From Rossellomorea vietnamensis (GTDB lineage: Bacteria; Bacillota; Bacilli; Bacillales; Bacillaceae_B), in the NCBI RefSeq assembly GCF_008180415.1, contig NZ_VTEI01000003.1, positions 242,210-306,209 on the forward strand: 64,000 nt of DNA, in the 5' to 3' direction. Shown piece by piece: positions 34,965 to 43,685 of this stretch. A program made the position numbers and the translations under genes. A model generated the notes under the pieces. It worked only from the letters and a program-made list of their open reading frames with translations, ran no database searches and was not told where the DNA came from. Each line of letters begins with the position of its first letter. Position 1 is the first letter of the stretch.

Positions 34965-35837
34965 CTACCACCCCGACCAATATTTATCTATTTCGCTGGT
35001 CTGGATATCATAAAGGTCCCTTCCATCAAGGTAGAACTCCTCGCCGCATTGGCTGTTTGTCACTTGAAAGGTGTTATACTGCAGCGGTTCACTTCCACTC
35101 TCATAACTGGCACCCCCACCACTGTTATGGATACAGTAGCGGTCAACTTCTGTTCTATTTCCAAATTCATCTTCGTAATAAAAGCGATCGGTGACCGTTC
35201 CAGAACTGGCTTCGGTGGAAGTTTGATAGACTCCATACTTCTCCATGTTCGTTCCCTCTAAAGAAGGCAGGATTTCTATATTAATCGGCACAACTGCAAA
35301 CTCACCTTCTGTTTTAAGAGGCGGTTTACCCGGCACATTATAATAGACCGCAATCGAGCCCTCGAAGCCTTCCGGAATAAGATAAATGGTATTGGTTTCT
35401 TCTTCCGTCAGCTCCCCATGCACATTCATTCCTATAAGGGCCAGGACAACAAAGCCAAGGACTGCCCCTCCCTTTATTAGCAGTCCCCGCCTTTGCTTAC
35501 CTGCCTGACCTCTGTTCTTCTGCCACTCATCCAGACCAAAAAACAAAGCAGCGCATATCACTGCAAATAAAGCAAAGCCCTCAATGACAAAAACCGTGGC
35601 AAACCCTAGTAAAATATGTACTCCTGCTGCCACAAAAAACCTTCCCTTATCAAGCCTTTTCGTAAGAAAATCCGAGATAAGCGATACGGGAATGCCATAC
35701 AAAAAATTCCCTGCCATTGCATATAGTAAAACAATAAATGAGAACCAAATGCCCCCCTCTTCCAAGAGACCCGGAATAAAGAAGAAACTAAATATAATCA
35801 AACTGGAATATGTGGCCGGCTTTAATTTTTCAAACAT
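34965..35837 (-). CDS. UPF0715-like membrane protein with external C-terminal domain (paralogue 1)
   Basis: 290 residues. Four to five N-terminal helices (LIIFSFFFIPGLLEEGG, NFLYGIPVSLISDFLTKRL) resemble the UPF0715 group. A further helix (GGAVLGFVVLALIGM) is followed by a C-terminal domain beginning NTIYLIPEGFEGSIAVYYNVPG, which resembles DUF6843. C-terminal Cys residues (YCIH, SQCGE) are conserved in the paralogue at 38709. An AAGGGGATATC RBS precedes the ATG, and a palindromic operator overlaps the promoter. Function unknown. Confidence 0.75.
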   Translation of the reverse strand: MFEKLKPATYSSLIIFSFFFIPGLLEEGGIWFSFIVLLYAMAGNFLYGIPVSLISDFLTKRLDKGRFFVAAGVHILLGFATVFVIEGFALFAVICAALFFGLDEWQKNRGQAGKQRRGLLIKGGAVLGFVVLALIGMNVHGELTEEETNTIYLIPEGFEGSIAVYYNVPGKPPLKTEGEFAVVPINIEILPSLEGTNMEKYGVYQTSTEASSGTVTDRFYYEDEFGNRTEVDRYCIHNSGGGASYESGSEPLQYNTFQVTNSQCGEEFYLDGRDLYDIQTSEIDKYWSGW

Positions 35838-35858
35838 ACTGATATCCCCTTGAATTAG

Positions 35859-35887
35859 ATATGTGAATTATTTCACATATAATTATA
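35859..35887 (-). promoter_or_regulatory. -10 plus palindromic operator of paralogue 1
   Basis: On the minus strand TATAAT (35887-35882) is followed at once by ATATGTGAA, ATAA, TTCACATAT (35880-35859), a perfect 9-bp-arm dyad that would cover the transcription start. The same arrangement precedes the paralogue at 39603-39630. Confidence 0.65.
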
Positions 35888-35925
35888 ACACTTTTGATTT
35901 CTTTATAAAAATACTCCTCCCCTTG

Positions 35926-36078
35926 GACGGAGGGACAGGTCCCTCGTCCCACTCCCATTTAACACATAGAAAATAGAGAGGCATGTCGCTATGACATGCC
36001 TCTCTATTTTCTATGTGACTCTCAGCTCTGTATATTGTATAAAAATGGTGGGACACGGAACCTGTCCCTATGTCCCTC
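35926..36078. repeat. GGGACA-family (REPIN-like) element E1, complete
   Basis: Left part GGAGGGACAGGTCCCTCGTC, a central hairpin of 25 perfect base pairs (35963-35987 with 35993-36017, loop GCTAT, core GAGAGGCATGTC), right part GGTGGGACACGGAACCTGTC then CCTATGTCCCTCG. It follows no terminator rule (no clear T-run). Similar complete copies lie at 40602 and 42608. Confidence 0.8.
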
Positions 36079-36089
36079 GCTATGTCCCG

Positions 36090-37136
36090 TCAGACTCCTA
36101 AAAACTTCACACAGACCGGTTCCGGCACCTTAACCCCTGCCTGGAGCAAGCTTAACCTTCCTGTTGCTTCATCCCTGCTAAACAAAGTACAGGTATTGGA
36201 TTTTTGATTGGTGACGAGGAGAAATTTTTCAGAAGGATCTAGTACAAAGTCCCTTGGCCAATTTCCTTCTGTTGAAGTCCATTCGATAAAGGTTAAAAAT
36301 CCTGATTCCTGGTCGACTTGAAATACGGCGATACTATTATGACCGCGATTGCCGGAATACAGATACTTTCCATCCGTGGAAATATGAATGGCACTTGCAT
36401 CATTCGTTTCAGCAAAGTCTTCTGGGAGGGTTGAAATATACTGCTGTTCGGTAAAACTGCCGTCTTTCTCATCGTAATGGAGCGTAATGACTTCTGAGCT
36501 TAGCTCCGTCATAACATAGGCAAACTTCCCATTTGGATGAAACGTTATATGCCTAGGTCCACTTCCAGGTGTAACCTTATGAACGTGGACTTCTTTTAAA
36601 TTTCCATTATCTGTTGCATAGGTAATGATACGATCACTCCCCAGGTCAACCGCAATGATATATTGGTTATCAGGAGTAAATCCGGCAAAATGCATGTGAG
36701 GTTTTTCCTGACGTGCATGTGGACCGGAGCCTTCATGCTCGATAACCGAAACTACGGGCTTTAATGACCCATCTTCATTTGTTAAATAGGACTCAATTTT
36801 GGTGGTATGGTAGTTTGCCGTGACGACCTGGCTGTTTGTTGAGTCAACGCTCACATGACATGGAGCAGATCCCTGCGAAGCTTGGTTATTTAGTTTTGCT
36901 AATTCTCCAGTTTCAGGTTGGATGGCAAATGCAGTAATCCCCCCGTACTCGCCTTCTTTGGAAACTGCATATAAGTTCTTGTGATCCTCGCTTATTGTTA
37001 AGTATGTAGGGTTGTCTAACGCAGCAGCCAGTTTTACTTCGGTAATCTCTTTCTTCTCTGTATCAAGAGTAAACTGATAGACTCCTTCACTTTCCTCTTT
37101 TGTATACGTTCCAAAATATCCAATATATCTCGACAT
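36090..37136 (-). CDS. pgl: 6-phosphogluconolactonase-like beta-propeller (lactonase family)
   Basis: About 348 residues forming a seven-bladed propeller, with MSRYIGYFGTYTKEESEGVY at the N-terminus, GSGPHARQEKPHMHFAGF, and SGPRHITFHPNGKFAY in the middle; these are diagnostic of the YkgB/Pgl lactonase family of the pentose phosphate pathway. ATG 37136 has AGGAG 7 nt upstream, better than the TTG two codons earlier. Monocistronic; a REPIN-like element lies directly after its stop. Confidence 0.9.
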   Translation of the reverse strand: MSRYIGYFGTYTKEESEGVYQFTLDTEKKEITEVKLAAALDNPTYLTISEDHKNLYAVSKEGEYGGITAFAIQPETGELAKLNNQASQGSAPCHVSVDSTNSQVVTANYHTTKIESYLTNEDGSLKPVVSVIEHEGSGPHARQEKPHMHFAGFTPDNQYIIAVDLGSDRIITYATDNGNLKEVHVHKVTPGSGPRHITFHPNGKFAYVMTELSSEVITLHYDEKDGSFTEQQYISTLPEDFAETNDASAIHISTDGKYLYSGNRGHNSIAVFQVDQESGFLTFIEWTSTEGNWPRDFVLDPSEKFLLVTNQKSNTCTLFSRDEATGRLSLLQAGVKVPEPVCVKFLGV

Positions 37137-37259
37137 AGTCAATCTCCTTTTTGTGTGGATTGTCTCTATATTTTGTTTTTAAATGCAGTGGGGGGACAGT
37201 CCCTAAGGTTATCCATATCCGCTTTAAAAACAATACCACCCGATTTTCGCAACACTTCA

Positions 37260-37295
37260 TATACCTTCATTACCAGTGGGTGTAATGAAGGTATA
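37260..37295. other. Perfect 14-bp hairpin in a gene-free stretch
   Basis: TATACCTTCATTAC, loop CAGTGGGT, GTAATGAAGGTATA. No T-run follows. The following AACACTTCCCCTAATCC loosely recalls the R2/R3 spacer, so it could be a solitary degenerate unit. The rest of 37143-37736 holds element E2 and no gene. Confidence 0.5.
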
Positions 37296-37444
37296 ACACT
37301 TCCCCTAATCCTTTTATTGAACTAACTGTTAGAACACTGTCAATTCATAATATAACAGATTATTACTCGTTTGACTGTTTAGCGTAATTTTATCCTCTTC
37401 GACATATAATATAATCTTTTGGCAACCACTTGGTCCATTTTCAA

Positions 37445-37532
37445 CGTGGGGAAGAGGGACAGGTCCCTCGTCCCACTCCCCTTAACCCCAAAATGGTGGG
37501 ACACGGAACCTGTCCCTTTGTCCCTCGTCTCT
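37445..37532. repeat. GGGACA-family element E2, lacking the central hairpin
   Basis: GAGGGACAGGTCCCTCGTCC and GGTGGGACACGGAACCTGTC, separated by only about 25 bp. It lies 200 bp from the 3' end of the RAYT gene. Confidence 0.8.
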
Positions 37533-37736
37533 CAGACAAACGGATTCCTACTATTCTATTGGGTTTCATATAATGAGTTTTTATGTTTGTAGCAGGTAGC
37601 GATGCTTTTTATAGAGTTGGTTTTAGACTATGAAGACGCAGTTTTCAGCCAAACACTCATTACGATCACTAGATTCGATCAATTACACTTTTCGAAATCC
37701 CGGTGACTCTGGAGATTTGCCGAAGGGATACCCCCT

Positions 37737-38426
37737 TTAATTTTTTACCTTACCCAATACAGCATTCCGGTCGTCCCTGTTCATCTGCTGGAGCATACTG
37801 CTGCTTAGGACTCCAACCGTACGAAGATATTCCCTGACCTGCTCGTCGGAAAGCCTTACTTTCTCGTTTATATCCAGGCATTGATCGTTGTTATGTTTCT
37901 GCATATAATCGATAAACCGTTTCCTGGCCAACTGCCGGTCTGAAGAAAACAGATTCAATCCTCTATCAATCTCCACAAGCTTCACTTTCCTCACATACTC
38001 ACGAATGCTGGTCCACTTGCTGTCCCAAACACTCCTTACCAATCCTGCCTTAAGCGGATTTTGGTGAATATATCTCAGAACCGTAATGAAGTAGGCGTCA
38101 CTCTCGACATTCTCACTATTAAACCTCTCCTGGAATAAATGCCCGCACCTTTGATACTTCACGTTGTACCAATACACATAACTGGAGCTAAGCCTCTTCA
38201 TAAAGTCTGAAATACTCTCCTTTGTTTCCTTCACCAGCAGATGGACATGGTTATCCATCAAACAGAAGGCATACAACTCAACGGAGCTGACTTTCATGAA
38301 CCTGGCAAGTTTCTGAAGTAACACCATCTTATCTTCCTCATCTTCAAATATTGTCTGGCGGTTAATGCCTCTGAAGACAATATGATAAACACCTGTGCTG
38401 CTTTTCTCTCGGGATTTCCTTGGCAA
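37737..38426 (-). CDS. REP-associated tyrosine transposase (RAYT, Y1/IS200-like family)
   Basis: 229 residues. MPRKSREK...GVYHIVFRGINRQTIF is the RAYT N-terminus; the HxH metal motif is CLMDNHVHLLVKE and the catalytic Tyr lies in VLRYIHQNPLKAGLV. TTG start with GAGGTG 8 nt upstream. RAYTs are single-copy, domesticated-looking enzymes that nick and move REP palindromes rather than themselves. E2 and E3 flank this gene at about 200-250 bp, as REPs flank rayt genes in other bacteria. No IS ends are visible. Confidence 0.88.
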   Translation of the reverse strand: MPRKSREKSSTGVYHIVFRGINRQTIFEDEEDKMVLLQKLARFMKVSSVELYAFCLMDNHVHLLVKETKESISDFMKRLSSSYVYWYNVKYQRCGHLFQERFNSENVESDAYFITVLRYIHQNPLKAGLVRSVWDSKWTSIREYVRKVKLVEIDRGLNLFSSDRQLARKRFIDYMQKHNNDQCLDINEKVRLSDEQVREYLRTVGVLSSSMLQQMNRDDRNAVLGKVKN

Positions 38427-38676
38427 ATGAGCATCACCTCTTTATTCACTTGATAAGTTGTTAGAAAAAGTTAATGGGGTATTTGAAATGAGATTGAAGG
38501 AGGCAAGAAAAAGATGCTTTCAGTCGGGGAATAAGGTAGAAAGGGGAAACTACCACTCCTACTATTCCACAACTTTATCGCGAAATCCTTCTAGATAAAA
38601 AAATTCTCTGCAGAATCACCAATCGTCTGAGTGGTGCAGTCCAATAAGATCCTCCTTCTACCATTTGTGAAAAAAT

Positions 38677-38706
38677 GGTGGGACACGGAACCTGTCCCTG
38701 TGTCCC
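38677..38706. repeat. GGGACA-family element E3, right half only
   Basis: GGTGGGACACGGAACCTGTC then CCTGTGTCCCT, a single REP-like unit directly beyond the stop codon of paralogue 2. Confidence 0.75.
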
Positions 38707-38708
38707 TC

Positions 38709-39581
38709 CTACCACCCCGACCAGTACTTATCTATTTCACGGATTTGGGTATCATAACGATCCTTTCCACCCAAGTAGAAATCCTCGCCGCATTGGCTGC
38801 TAGTGACTTGAAAGGTACTGTACTGGATTTCTTCACTTCCATCATTAGAATAGGCACCCCCGAATCCTGGATGGATACAATATTGATCAACTTCTGTTCT
38901 ATTTCCAGAATCATTGACGTAATAGAAGCGGTCCGTGACCGTTCCATAACTTGCTTCGGTTGAAGTTTGGTAAAGTCCATACTTCTCCATGCCGGTTCCC
39001 TCTAAAGGAGGCAGTTTTTCTATATTGATAGGCACAACTGAAAACTCACCTTCTTGTTTTAGAGGCGGTTGGTCCGGTACATTGTAATAAACCACAAACG
39101 GACCCTCAAAACCCTCTGGAATAAGGTAAATGGTATTGGTCTCTACTTCCGTCAGTTCCTCATGCCCCATCATTCCTATTATGACCACGGCAACAAAAGC
39201 AAGGACCACTCCCCCCTTTAACGCCAGTCCCCGTATTTGCTTATTTCCCCGGCGTCTGCCCTTCTCCCACTCATCCAGCAAAAAGAATAAAGCGGCGCAT
39301 ACCACCGCGAAGAACGCTAATCCATCAATGAATATGATCGTGACAGCTCCAAAGAAAATATGTATTCCGGCAGCTGCCAAAAATCTTCCCTTATCCAGCT
39401 TTCTCGTAAGCAGATCCGAAATAAGCGATACCGGGATACCAAATAAAAAGTTCCCTGCGGCTGCATAAAATAAAACAATAAATGAGAACCATACGGCTCC
39501 CTCTTCAAAGAGACTCGGAATAAAGAAGAAGCTAAAAATAATCAGAGTGGAGTATAAGGCTGGCTTTAATTTTTCAAGCAT
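38709..39581 (-). CDS. UPF0715-like membrane protein with external C-terminal domain (paralogue 2)
   Basis: About 290 residues, closely similar along its full length to the product of 34965 (MLEKLKPALYSTLIIFSFFF, NTIYLIPEGFEGPFVVYYNV, IDKYWSGW at the end). I chose ATG 39581 (AAGGGGATGTCAG RBS), not the upstream frame start at 39626. It has the same palindromic operator. The two genes appear to be a duplication now separated by the lactonase and RAYT genes. Confidence 0.75.
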   Translation of the reverse strand: MLEKLKPALYSTLIIFSFFFIPSLFEEGAVWFSFIVLFYAAAGNFLFGIPVSLISDLLTRKLDKGRFLAAAGIHIFFGAVTIIFIDGLAFFAVVCAALFFLLDEWEKGRRRGNKQIRGLALKGGVVLAFVAVVIIGMMGHEELTEVETNTIYLIPEGFEGPFVVYYNVPDQPPLKQEGEFSVVPINIEKLPPLEGTGMEKYGLYQTSTEASYGTVTDRFYYVNDSGNRTEVDQYCIHPGFGGAYSNDGSEEIQYSTFQVTSSQCGEDFYLGGKDRYDTQIREIDKYWSGW

Positions 39582-39602
39582 TCTGACATCCCCTTTAAAC
39601 TC

Positions 39603-39630
39603 TATGTGAATAATTTCACATATCATTATA
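39603..39630 (-). promoter_or_regulatory. -10 plus palindromic operator of paralogue 2
   Basis: TATAAT (39630-39625 on the minus strand), then TATGTGAA, ATTA, TTCACATA (39622-39603). Same order and spacing as at 35859-35887, with small changes in the centre. Confidence 0.65.
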
Positions 39631-39842
39631 ACACTTTTATTCTATTTGTAAAAATACTCCAACCCTGTTTTTTTAGCAATATGAGAAGGTTCTTGATCTA
39701 ATCAACCGTTTGATTAATTACTGCTCTCCATATAACCACTAGTTGGTGCCTCCCAAGAATGAATTTCTGTATTATAATGGTCTTTAATAGAGAGTGATAT
39801 TTGAAAAGTACTTACTCATTCAGCTTGAAAAAAGGATGATGA

Positions 39843-40235
39843 CTTATATACGCAATCAGAAAATTTTTAGCCGTATGGGGCACGACTTTTGCTTTAGGAG
39901 TTGGTTTACTCTTAATAAGCATTGTCCAAGCTCTATTAAGCGATTATGAATTAGGTGATGACATTGGCCTTTCAGCGATTGTGCTTCTTATTGCTTTAGC
40001 AGGGAACTTCATATATGCCTTGCCCGTTTCACTTGTTGCCGAGTTAATCGCTAAACGATTCAGGCCCTCAGTGTTTTGGAAGGTTTCATTTGTGATTCAT
40101 CTTCTAGGTGCAGTGGCGTGCTTTTCTTTTTTAGGTGTTACTATATTTGGTTTCTTTGGCTTTATCTGTTGTTTGTTATTTTACTTTGTAGATTTCTTCT
40201 TATCTAAAATCCCGGCGTTACAGGAAGACAAATGA
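39843..40235 (+). CDS. UPF0715-like small membrane protein, start uncertain or frameshifted
   Basis: From 39981 (GTG) the product is LLIALAGNFIYALPVSLVAELIAKR..., with helices matching the N-terminal half of the 34965/38709 proteins. The same frame stays open upstream (IRKFLAVWGTTFALGVGLLL) to 39843 and is clearly protein-like, but there is no start codon. An ATGATGACTTAT with a GGATGA context at about 39834 lies in another frame, so a 4-nt (TATA-type) insertion near 39846 may have broken the gene. It ends before a terminator. Confidence 0.6.
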   Translation, partial: LIYAIRKFLAVWGTTFALGVGLLLISIVQALLSDYELGDDIGLSAIVLLIALAGNFIYALPVSLVAELIAKRFRPSVFWKVSFVIHLLGAVACFSFLGVTIFGFFGFICCLLFYFVDFFLSKIPALQEDK

Positions 40236-40240
40236 TTTAT

Positions 40241-40290
40241 AGGGACGGTTCTCATGCAGCTTTTCTAGCAGAAGAACCGTCCCTCTTTTT
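40241..40290 (+). terminator. Intrinsic terminator (GGGACGGTTCT family)
   Basis: AGGGACGGTTCT, 19-base loop, AGAACCGTCCCT, CTTTTT. A related hairpin is at 44938. Confidence 0.85.
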
Positions 40291-40462
40291 ATCCTGAAAA
40301 AATATTAAAATATGCCTAAAAGAATATTTTTTATCGAAACCTGAAGAAAAAGCACTAAAAACCTCTATTATTGCACTAATCCGCCGCCAGGTCCGCTCAT
40401 CATATAATATCTTCATATAGTATTATTTACCTGACACATAAGTCTGAACATCGAGGTCTAAT

Positions 40463-40600
40463 ATGAACACCGACGATAAAGTACTATATAAAGACAACGT
40501 TTACTATATATTTTGGATTTACCCCAGCGGATACCTGGAGATCCGGTCAGAAAAAGGCAAGACGGAGCTTGTAGAAAAGACGGAAATCCAATTACTGTAG
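40463..40600 (+). CDS. Small protein of unknown function (45 aa)
   Basis: MNTDDKVLYKDNVYYIFWIY... ending LVEKTEIQLL. GAGG lies about 7 nt before the ATG. The pattern of alternating aromatic and charged residues suggests a small beta-strand (SH3-like) protein; it is not recognised. Too short for most gene finders. Element E4 begins at its stop codon. Confidence 0.5.
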   Translation: MNTDDKVLYKDNVYYIFWIYPSGYLEIRSEKGKTELVEKTEIQLL

Positions 40601-40601
40601 G

Positions 40602-40750
40602 GACGAAGGGACAGGTCCCTCGTCCCGCTCACATTTACTTCATATCATAAAAGAGAGCCATGTCACTGTGACATGGCTCTCTTTTATGAATATGACTCGC
40701 TGAGCTAGGTGGGACACGGAACCTGTCCCTCTTGTCCCTTCTTGTCCCTT
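40602..40750. repeat. GGGACA-family element E4, complete
   Basis: Left GAAGGGACAGGTCCCTCGTC, central hairpin with core GAGAGCCATGTCA / TGACATGGCTCTC extended by AAAA/TTTT and more, right GGTGGGACACGGAACCTGTC. The stem core differs from E1 by a paired C/G to G/C change. Confidence 0.8.
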
Positions 40751-40970
40751 CCCCCATTCCTGAAAAACTAAAAAATGAGATTGAGTGAGATTCACTTAGA
40801 TAATAACCCTAATTATTATAAATCCGGCACTTTCCCTCCCTTTGAGTAGTCAGAATTATCTAACATCTACTATATCTTTTCCGAACAAAATCAACTAAAC
40901 TACTCTTAATCGCGCGGGTTACTGAATTACTAGTTTTGAAAATTCAACCATAAAAGGAGCTTGACACTCT

Positions 40971-42602
40971 ATGTCAAAAAAATTATTATCGATTGCTCTT
41001 GGTACTTCACTGGTATTTGGTGCTGCCCTTCCATCTGCTTTTGCAGGATCCATCTCTGATCATTCTGCGGCAAAGAGTGAAGCAGCAAAGACCATTATGG
41101 AGAAACAAAATGATAAGCCTAAATTTTACTCTGCGAAGCTTTCAAAGTCTGCTGTAAAAACGAAAAAAGAAGTTAAGAAACTATTAAAAGCGAATCAGGC
41201 TGTCCTGGGGATTGATCCTTCTGCAGAATTAACGCTGCTTGAGACCACGACGGATGACCTGGGCATGACTCATTATAAGTTCTCTCAATCTGTAAAAGGA
41301 ATTCCTGTGGACGGTGCTATCTTCACTGTGCACACTGACAAAAACAAAGTGGTCACTAACGCATCCGGCCAAATCTATCCAGCTGCGTCTAAAAACCTGA
41401 AGAAGCAGAAAGCGGAGATCAGCAAAGACAAAGCTGTAAACCTTGCCTGGAGCCATATCGGCATCAGCGAGTCTGATACCATCCCTAAAGAAGAGGCAGC
41501 CCTTGACTTCCATAAAAAGAGTGATGTTAAGAATACCACAGTCAAAAAAGACTTGGTCGTTCATGAACAAAATGGAGAATTCACTCTCGCCTATAAGGTA
41601 CAGCTTCAATTCATCGAGCCCTACGGTGCGAACTGGCAGGTATTTGTAGACGCGGCCAGCGGAGAGATCCTTGAAGCCTATAACGCCGTGACGGATGCCG
41701 CAACGACAGGATCAGGAACCGGGGTGCTGGGGGATTCCAAGCAGCTTAATACGTATTCCTCCAACGGCACTTACTATCTATATGATGTGACAAAACCAAT
41801 GAATGGTGTCATCGAAACACGCACGGCCAACAATGGGACAAGCCTTCCAGGGTCCTACTCTGTTGACAGCAATAATGCCTGGACCGCTACTTCGCAACGA
41901 GCCGATGTGGATGCCCATGCCTATGCGAGCGCAGTGTATGACTATTACCTGAATACCCATAACCGAAACAGCTTTGACAATAATGGCGCCACTATCCGTT
42001 CCACGGTCCACTACGGATCCAAATACAATAATGCTTTCTGGAACGGATCCCAGATGGTCTATGGGGATGGCGATGGAACCACATTCCGATCGTTGTCAGG
42101 AGCCAAAGACGTGGTGGCCCACGAAATTACCCATGCTGTCACTGAAAGAACAGCAGGATTACAATATCAATACCAATCAGGAGCACTAAATGAGTCCTTC
42201 TCAGATGTATTCGGTTACTTTTTGGACCCAAATGATTATCTAATGGGCGAAGACGTCTATACGCCGAATATATCCGGAGACGCATTACGAAGCCTGTCCA
42301 ACCCAGCCAAATACGGACAGCCGGAACACATGAGAGATTACGTCAACACCTCCGCAGATAACGGCGGCGTTCATACTAACTCCGGTATTCCGAACAAAGC
42401 AGCCTATAACACCATCGCAAGCATCGGCAAAGCCAAAGCCGAAAAAATCTATTACAGAGCTCTAACCGTCTACCTGACACCAACAAGCAATTTCAGCTAC
42501 ACACGTGCGGCCCTTCTGCAATCAGCAGCGGACCTTTACGGCAGCGGAACCACTACTTACAATGCGGTCAAAACGGCTTGGGATAATGTAGGGGTTTATT
42601 AA
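40971..42602 (+). CDS. Extracellular neutral metalloprotease (M4, thermolysin/bacillolysin family)
   Basis: 543 residues: signal peptide (about 1-25), FTP and PepSY-like propeptide (about 55-225), then the mature protease. Zinc motif HEITH in VVAHEITHAVTE (about residues 384-388) with the third ligand Glu in GALNESFSDVFGY; the catalytic-His region reads DNGGVHTNSGIPNKA. The propeptide inhibits and folds the enzyme, then is cleaved. Secreted protein degradation for nutrition. The GGAG RBS is about 11 nt before the ATG. A gap of 220 bp upstream probably holds the promoter. Confidence 0.95.
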   Translation: MSKKLLSIALGTSLVFGAALPSAFAGSISDHSAAKSEAAKTIMEKQNDKPKFYSAKLSKSAVKTKKEVKKLLKANQAVLGIDPSAELTLLETTTDDLGMTHYKFSQSVKGIPVDGAIFTVHTDKNKVVTNASGQIYPAASKNLKKQKAEISKDKAVNLAWSHIGISESDTIPKEEAALDFHKKSDVKNTTVKKDLVVHEQNGEFTLAYKVQLQFIEPYGANWQVFVDAASGEILEAYNAVTDAATTGSGTGVLGDSKQLNTYSSNGTYYLYDVTKPMNGVIETRTANNGTSLPGSYSVDSNNAWTATSQRADVDAHAYASAVYDYYLNTHNRNSFDNNGATIRSTVHYGSKYNNAFWNGSQMVYGDGDGTTFRSLSGAKDVVAHEITHAVTERTAGLQYQYQSGALNESFSDVFGYFLDPNDYLMGEDVYTPNISGDALRSLSNPAKYGQPEHMRDYVNTSADNGGVHTNSGIPNKAAYNTIASIGKAKAEKIYYRALTVYLTPTSNFSYTRAALLQSAADLYGSGTTTYNAVKTAWDNVGVY

Positions 42603-42607
42603 ACAAC

Positions 42608-42780
42608 AAAAGGGACAGAGGGACAGGTCCCTCGTCCCACATTTATCTCATAATACAAAAGAGAGGCATGTCGATATGGCATGTCTCTCTTTAATGATCT
42701 ATCTATAGTAGAGCATCTTGGAGAAGTCTTAAATGGAAGAAAATAGTGGGACGGAGAGCTTGCTGCTGTGTCCCTGCTGG
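42608..42780. repeat. GGGACA-family element E5, complete but diverged
   Basis: GAGGGACAGGTCCCTCGTCC, hairpin AAAGAGAGGCATGTC, GATAT, GGCATGTCTCTCTTT, and a decayed right part (GTGGGACGGAGAGC...GTGTCCCTGC). It begins at the protease stop codon and may act as its terminator. Confidence 0.75.
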
Positions 42781-42868
42781 AAGGTGTTTGTTTTGAGGAC
42801 ATGTTAAGAACAAGTAGACATAGTTAGTAGTAATTGTAGTAGCAGAAGCTGACATCGCGAAGAAGTTC

Positions 42869-43069
42869 TTAATTTCTTTGTTTCACTATCCGGGTCAATC
42901 TCCCTTTCGTTCCGTACTGCTTTTTCCAGATATATTCCTGATCTAATTCTACGTTCTCCAATTTAGTAAGGAGCTCATTATGACGCTGTTCATTTTCAAC
43001 CTTCATATTCCCAACCATAGAGATTAATTGTGAGAGCAGGTTTTCTATTCTTTCAATTCTTTCTTCCAT
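42869..43069 (-). CDS. Small coiled-coil protein (66 aa)
   Basis: MEERIERIENLLSQLISMVG... with heptad-like Leu/Ile/Val spacing across most of its length and a basic tail (RIVKQRN). ATG 43069 has AGGAGG 8 nt upstream, a strong RBS, so expression is likely. No signal or membrane helix. Not recognised; perhaps an adaptor or DNA-associated oligomer. Confidence 0.6.
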   Translation of the reverse strand: MEERIERIENLLSQLISMVGNMKVENEQRHNELLTKLENVELDQEYIWKKQYGTKGRLTRIVKQRN

Positions 43070-43312
43070 TTTCAACACCTCCTTCTTTTACAAATATTAT
43101 AGCAGTTTTAATTAATCTGGGAAAGGTCTATCACCGTACTAGCAGGGTGGTCTCAACCTGTCCCTTTGTCCCTGAACAACCACCAATAACATAGAATACC
43201 AAAGTGCATAACCAAGTTTCATTTTAGAGCTTTAACGGACCGGGGGCAGGCGTCCGATATGAAAAAAGCATCAGCACAAGGGTAGGCTCTGAAAAAGTCC
43301 GATAAAAATCTA

Positions 43313-43357
43313 AAAGACAGAATCGTTCATTTCTAAGAACGATTCTGTCTTTTTCTC
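43313..43357 (+). terminator. Hairpin terminator (AGAATCG family), beside inverted element H2
   Basis: AAAAGACAGAATCGTTC, ATTTCTAA, GAACGATTCTGTCTTTTT. It keeps the same position relative to the four-hairpin element as the copy at 13442, in inverted order. Confidence 0.65.
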
Positions 43358-43439
43358 GTGGGTATTGTTGGTTTCCGTTTAAGATGAACGTCTTCACTGG
43401 GCTTTATAGCGAAAGCGGCTTCTCATCTTCTTAAATCTT

Positions 43440-43665
43440 CTTAATTAAGTATTCAGCGGTAAAAATAAGGGGAGTTTTTCCCGTTAATTGTAATTTCTAA
43501 GCTCATATTGGAATAAATAGAGGGAATTTTTCCCCTTATTCGAGAAATTGCACCTATTTTCTAGTGTTTGAAGTTAAATAAGGGGAGTTTCTACCGCTAT
43601 TTATGCTCTTTTTACATGCTTTTTAGTAAATAAGGGGAACTTTTCCCTCTATATTAATAGCCAAG
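43440..43665. repeat. Four-hairpin element H2 (inverted copy of 13118-13345)
   Basis: Palindromes such as AATAAGGGGA...TTTTCCC and AATAGAGGGAATTTTTCCCC recur with markers at 43472, 43524, 43585 and 43637 (52, 61, 52 bp). The reverse complement matches the forward element at 13118 in unit order, spacing and flank (TTACCGCTGAATACTTAATT). Confidence 0.7.
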
Positions 43666-43685
43666 GTGCTGAAACTGGCTGTTCA

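Noticed and set aside
37260-37295. Perfect hairpin as an intrinsic terminator
   Set aside because: No T-run on either strand and more than 100 bp from the nearest gene end; listed only as a structural feature.
42599-42802. 67-codon reverse frame
   Set aside because: Covers repeat element E5; not protein-like.
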